This document shows, piece by piece, positions 62,980 to 64,000 of a DNA stretch of 64,000 nucleotides. A program made the translations under genes and the position numbers. Numbering within the stretch: position 1 is the stretch's first letter; each line of letters begins with the position of its first letter. The notes below the pieces were generated by a model. The model was not told the origin of the DNA, did no database searches, and worked only from the letters and a program-made list of their open reading frames with translations. Source of the DNA: G963665495 sp963677785 (GTDB lineage Bacteria > Desulfobacterota > Desulfovibrionia > Desulfovibrionales > Desulfovibrionaceae); contig CAXXDH010000003.1 of the NCBI GenBank assembly GCA_963677785.2, positions 1,364,001 through 1,428,000 on the forward strand, in the 5' to 3' direction.

Positions 62980-63705
62980 ATGCCCGTATTGGTAGTGAAC
63001 GTGGACCATGTAGCCACCTTGCGCCAGCAGCGACTGGGCACAGAACCTGATCCGGTGGCGGCGGCCATCGCCTGCGAGCTGGCGGGCGCGGCCGGTATCA
63101 TCGTACACTTGCGCGAGGATCGTCGGCATATTCAGGACCATGACGTGGCGCGTCTGCGCGGCGTCATTCAAACCCAGCTGCATCTGGAAATGGCGGCCAC
63201 GGAGGAGATGCAGCGTATCGCTTTGGAGACCAGGCCCGAAATGGTCTGCCTGGTGCCGGAAAAGCGCGAGGAGCTGACCACGGAAGGCGGCCTGGAATGC
63301 GCCGGGCGGGAAGCCTATCTCAAGGATTACATCGCGCCGTTTACCGAGGAGGGAATCACCTCCAGCCTGTTTATCGACGCGGACCGCAAACAGATAGACG
63401 CCGCCAAGGAAACCGGCGCGGAATACGTCGAGATCCATACCGGCCATTATGCGGACGCCAAGGGGCGCTCCGCGCGTAAGACCGAACTGGACAAACTTTT
63501 GTCTGGCATAACGTACGCGCAGCAGCTCGGCCTGAAGGTCAACCTGGGGCATGGCTTGAATTACACCAATATCTATGGCTTTGCCGAAACCAGCGGCATC
63601 CACGAATATTCCATCGGGCACAGCATCATCTCCCGGGCCGTTCTGGCCGGACTCGACCAGGCTGTCCGCGACTTCGTCAGGATCCTTTCCGTTTTCCCCA
63701 AATAA
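62980..63705 (+). CDS. pdxJ: Pyridoxine 5'-phosphate synthase
   Basis: 241 residues. PdxJ joins 1-deoxy-D-xylulose 5-phosphate and 3-amino-2-oxopropyl phosphate to make pyridoxine 5'-phosphate, the last step of the DXP-dependent vitamin B6 route. LVVNVDHVATLRQQR, GIIVHLREDRRHIQDHD, MVCLVPEKREELTTEGGL, VEIHTGHYAD, and NLGHGLNYTNIYGF with EYSIGHSIISRAV are all family signatures, with catalytic Glu and His visible. A TIM barrel of normal length. AGGAGG precedes the ATG. A terminator follows. Confidence 0.97.
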   Translation: MPVLVVNVDHVATLRQQRLGTEPDPVAAAIACELAGAAGIIVHLREDRRHIQDHDVARLRGVIQTQLHLEMAATEEMQRIALETRPEMVCLVPEKREELTTEGGLECAGREAYLKDYIAPFTEEGITSSLFIDADRKQIDAAKETGAEYVEIHTGHYADAKGRSARKTELDKLLSGITYAQQLGLKVNLGHGLNYTNIYGFAETSGIHEYSIGHSIISRAVLAGLDQAVRDFVRILSVFPK

Positions 63706-63710
63706 GACAA

Positions 63711-63744
63711 AAACCGGGAGAAACCATGTGGTCTCTCCCGGTTT
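63711..63744 (+). terminator. Terminator after pdxJ
   Basis: AAACCGGGAGAAACC pairs with GGTCTCTCCCGGTTT (15-bp stem, near perfect) and is followed by ATTAAT. The symmetry suggests it may serve both the pdxJ and the converging pgk transcripts. Confidence 0.8.
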
Positions 63745-63748
63745 ATTA

Positions 63749-63815
63749 ATGCCTCCGGCGGTTTAGGACCCTTTTTGCAAAAAGGTCCCTGAGAACCTCC
63801 AAAAACATTTAGTAT
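63749..63815. repeat. Dispersed terminator-like repeat, copy 2
   Basis: ATGCCTCCGGCGG is followed by a hairpin (about 63765-63790, AGGACCCTTTTT/AAAAAGGTCCCT) and an AAAAACATTTAG tail, the same layout as 51322-51385. It sits between convergent pdxJ and pgk. Confidence 0.65.
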
Positions 63816-63854
63816 GCAAGATGCGTAGCTGAAACAGAGGGGATTTCCTCTTTC

Positions 63855-64000
63855 CTAGCCTTTGGCGCGTTCTTCCAGCATGGCAACTGCGGGGAGGGTT
63901 TTGCCTTCGAGGAATTCCAGGAAGGAGCCGCCGCCGGTGGTGATGTAGGAGATGCCGTCCGCGAGGCCAAAGCTTTCGATTGCTGCGATGGTGTCGCCGC
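63855..64000 (-). CDS. pgk: Phosphoglycerate kinase, C-terminal end (cut by window edge)
   Basis: The last 48 codons read GGDTIAAIESFGLADGISYI, TTGGGSFLEFLEGKTLPAVA and MLEERAKG, the C-terminus of phosphoglycerate kinase, including the nucleotide-binding GGD and TGGG-FLE motifs. The enzyme makes ATP and 3-phosphoglycerate from 1,3-bisphosphoglycerate in glycolysis and runs the reverse in gluconeogenesis. The start lies outside the window. Confidence 0.96.
   Translation of the reverse strand, partial: GDTIAAIESFGLADGISYITTGGGSFLEFLEGKTLPAVAMLEERAKG

Noticed and set aside
63711..63744. Riboswitch or small RNA after pdxJ
   Set aside because: A simple near-perfect stem with a short loop between convergent genes is better explained as a shared terminator.

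Overview
The window is most likely from a sulfate-reducing Desulfovibrionales-type bacterium (Desulfobacterota). This is inferred from gene content and style: a subtype I-C CRISPR-Cas with the repeat family first named in Desulfovibrio, hydrogenase maturation genes hypD-hypE, a CheX/HDOD/CheR group, and a GC-rich core. No rRNA or other phylogenetic marker is present, so the species is open.

Positions 1-13208 are the leader-proximal part of a very large I-C CRISPR array. I count about 186 full 32-bp repeats by hand, and the array runs off the left edge. It is read on the minus strand, away from a leader at 13209-13388 next to cas2. An IS5-family element sits inside one spacer. Many spacers occur two or three times, partly as multi-spacer blocks that were recombined at repeats. 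The minus-strand cas operon (cas3-cas5-cas8c-cas7-cas4-cas1-cas2, 21279 to 13389) looks hybrid: cas4-1-2 are GC-rich, cas3-5-8c-7 are AT-richer, and a GC-rich fragment of a different cas3 HD domain lies directly upstream of the intact cas3.

Positions 21880-29490 are an integrated island in the 3' end of a tRNA-Leu(UAA) gene (29490-29576), bounded by a partial tRNA copy at 21880-21936. It carries an intact two-gene PARIS-type defence system (ariA-ariB) among decayed genes: an integrase, a ParE toxin and an SPL-like radical SAM gene, each with an in-frame stop; a mobB-like gene split by an ISL3 element with an 8-bp target duplication; and mobD and a relaxase remnant. The island appears fixed in place while its defence module stays open.

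Positions 29.6-47.4 kb are mixed. There are chemotaxis and signalling genes (cheX, HDOD, cheR, a Cache-type MCP), hypDE, several lineage-specific exported or membrane proteins without a recognised function, an IS66 remnant, and an AT-rich multi-pass membrane protein of probably foreign origin. Positions 47.4-64 kb are mostly core: a UvrD-type helicase translationally coupled to a phosphodiesterase-superfamily protein, aroK-aroQ, a Yip1-like membrane protein, a periplasmic binding lipoprotein coupled to a hybrid histidine kinase, a membrane protein with a pseudopilin-like tail, an HlyD/FUSC efflux pair, a PocR-domain protein with pdxJ, and the 3' end of pgk.
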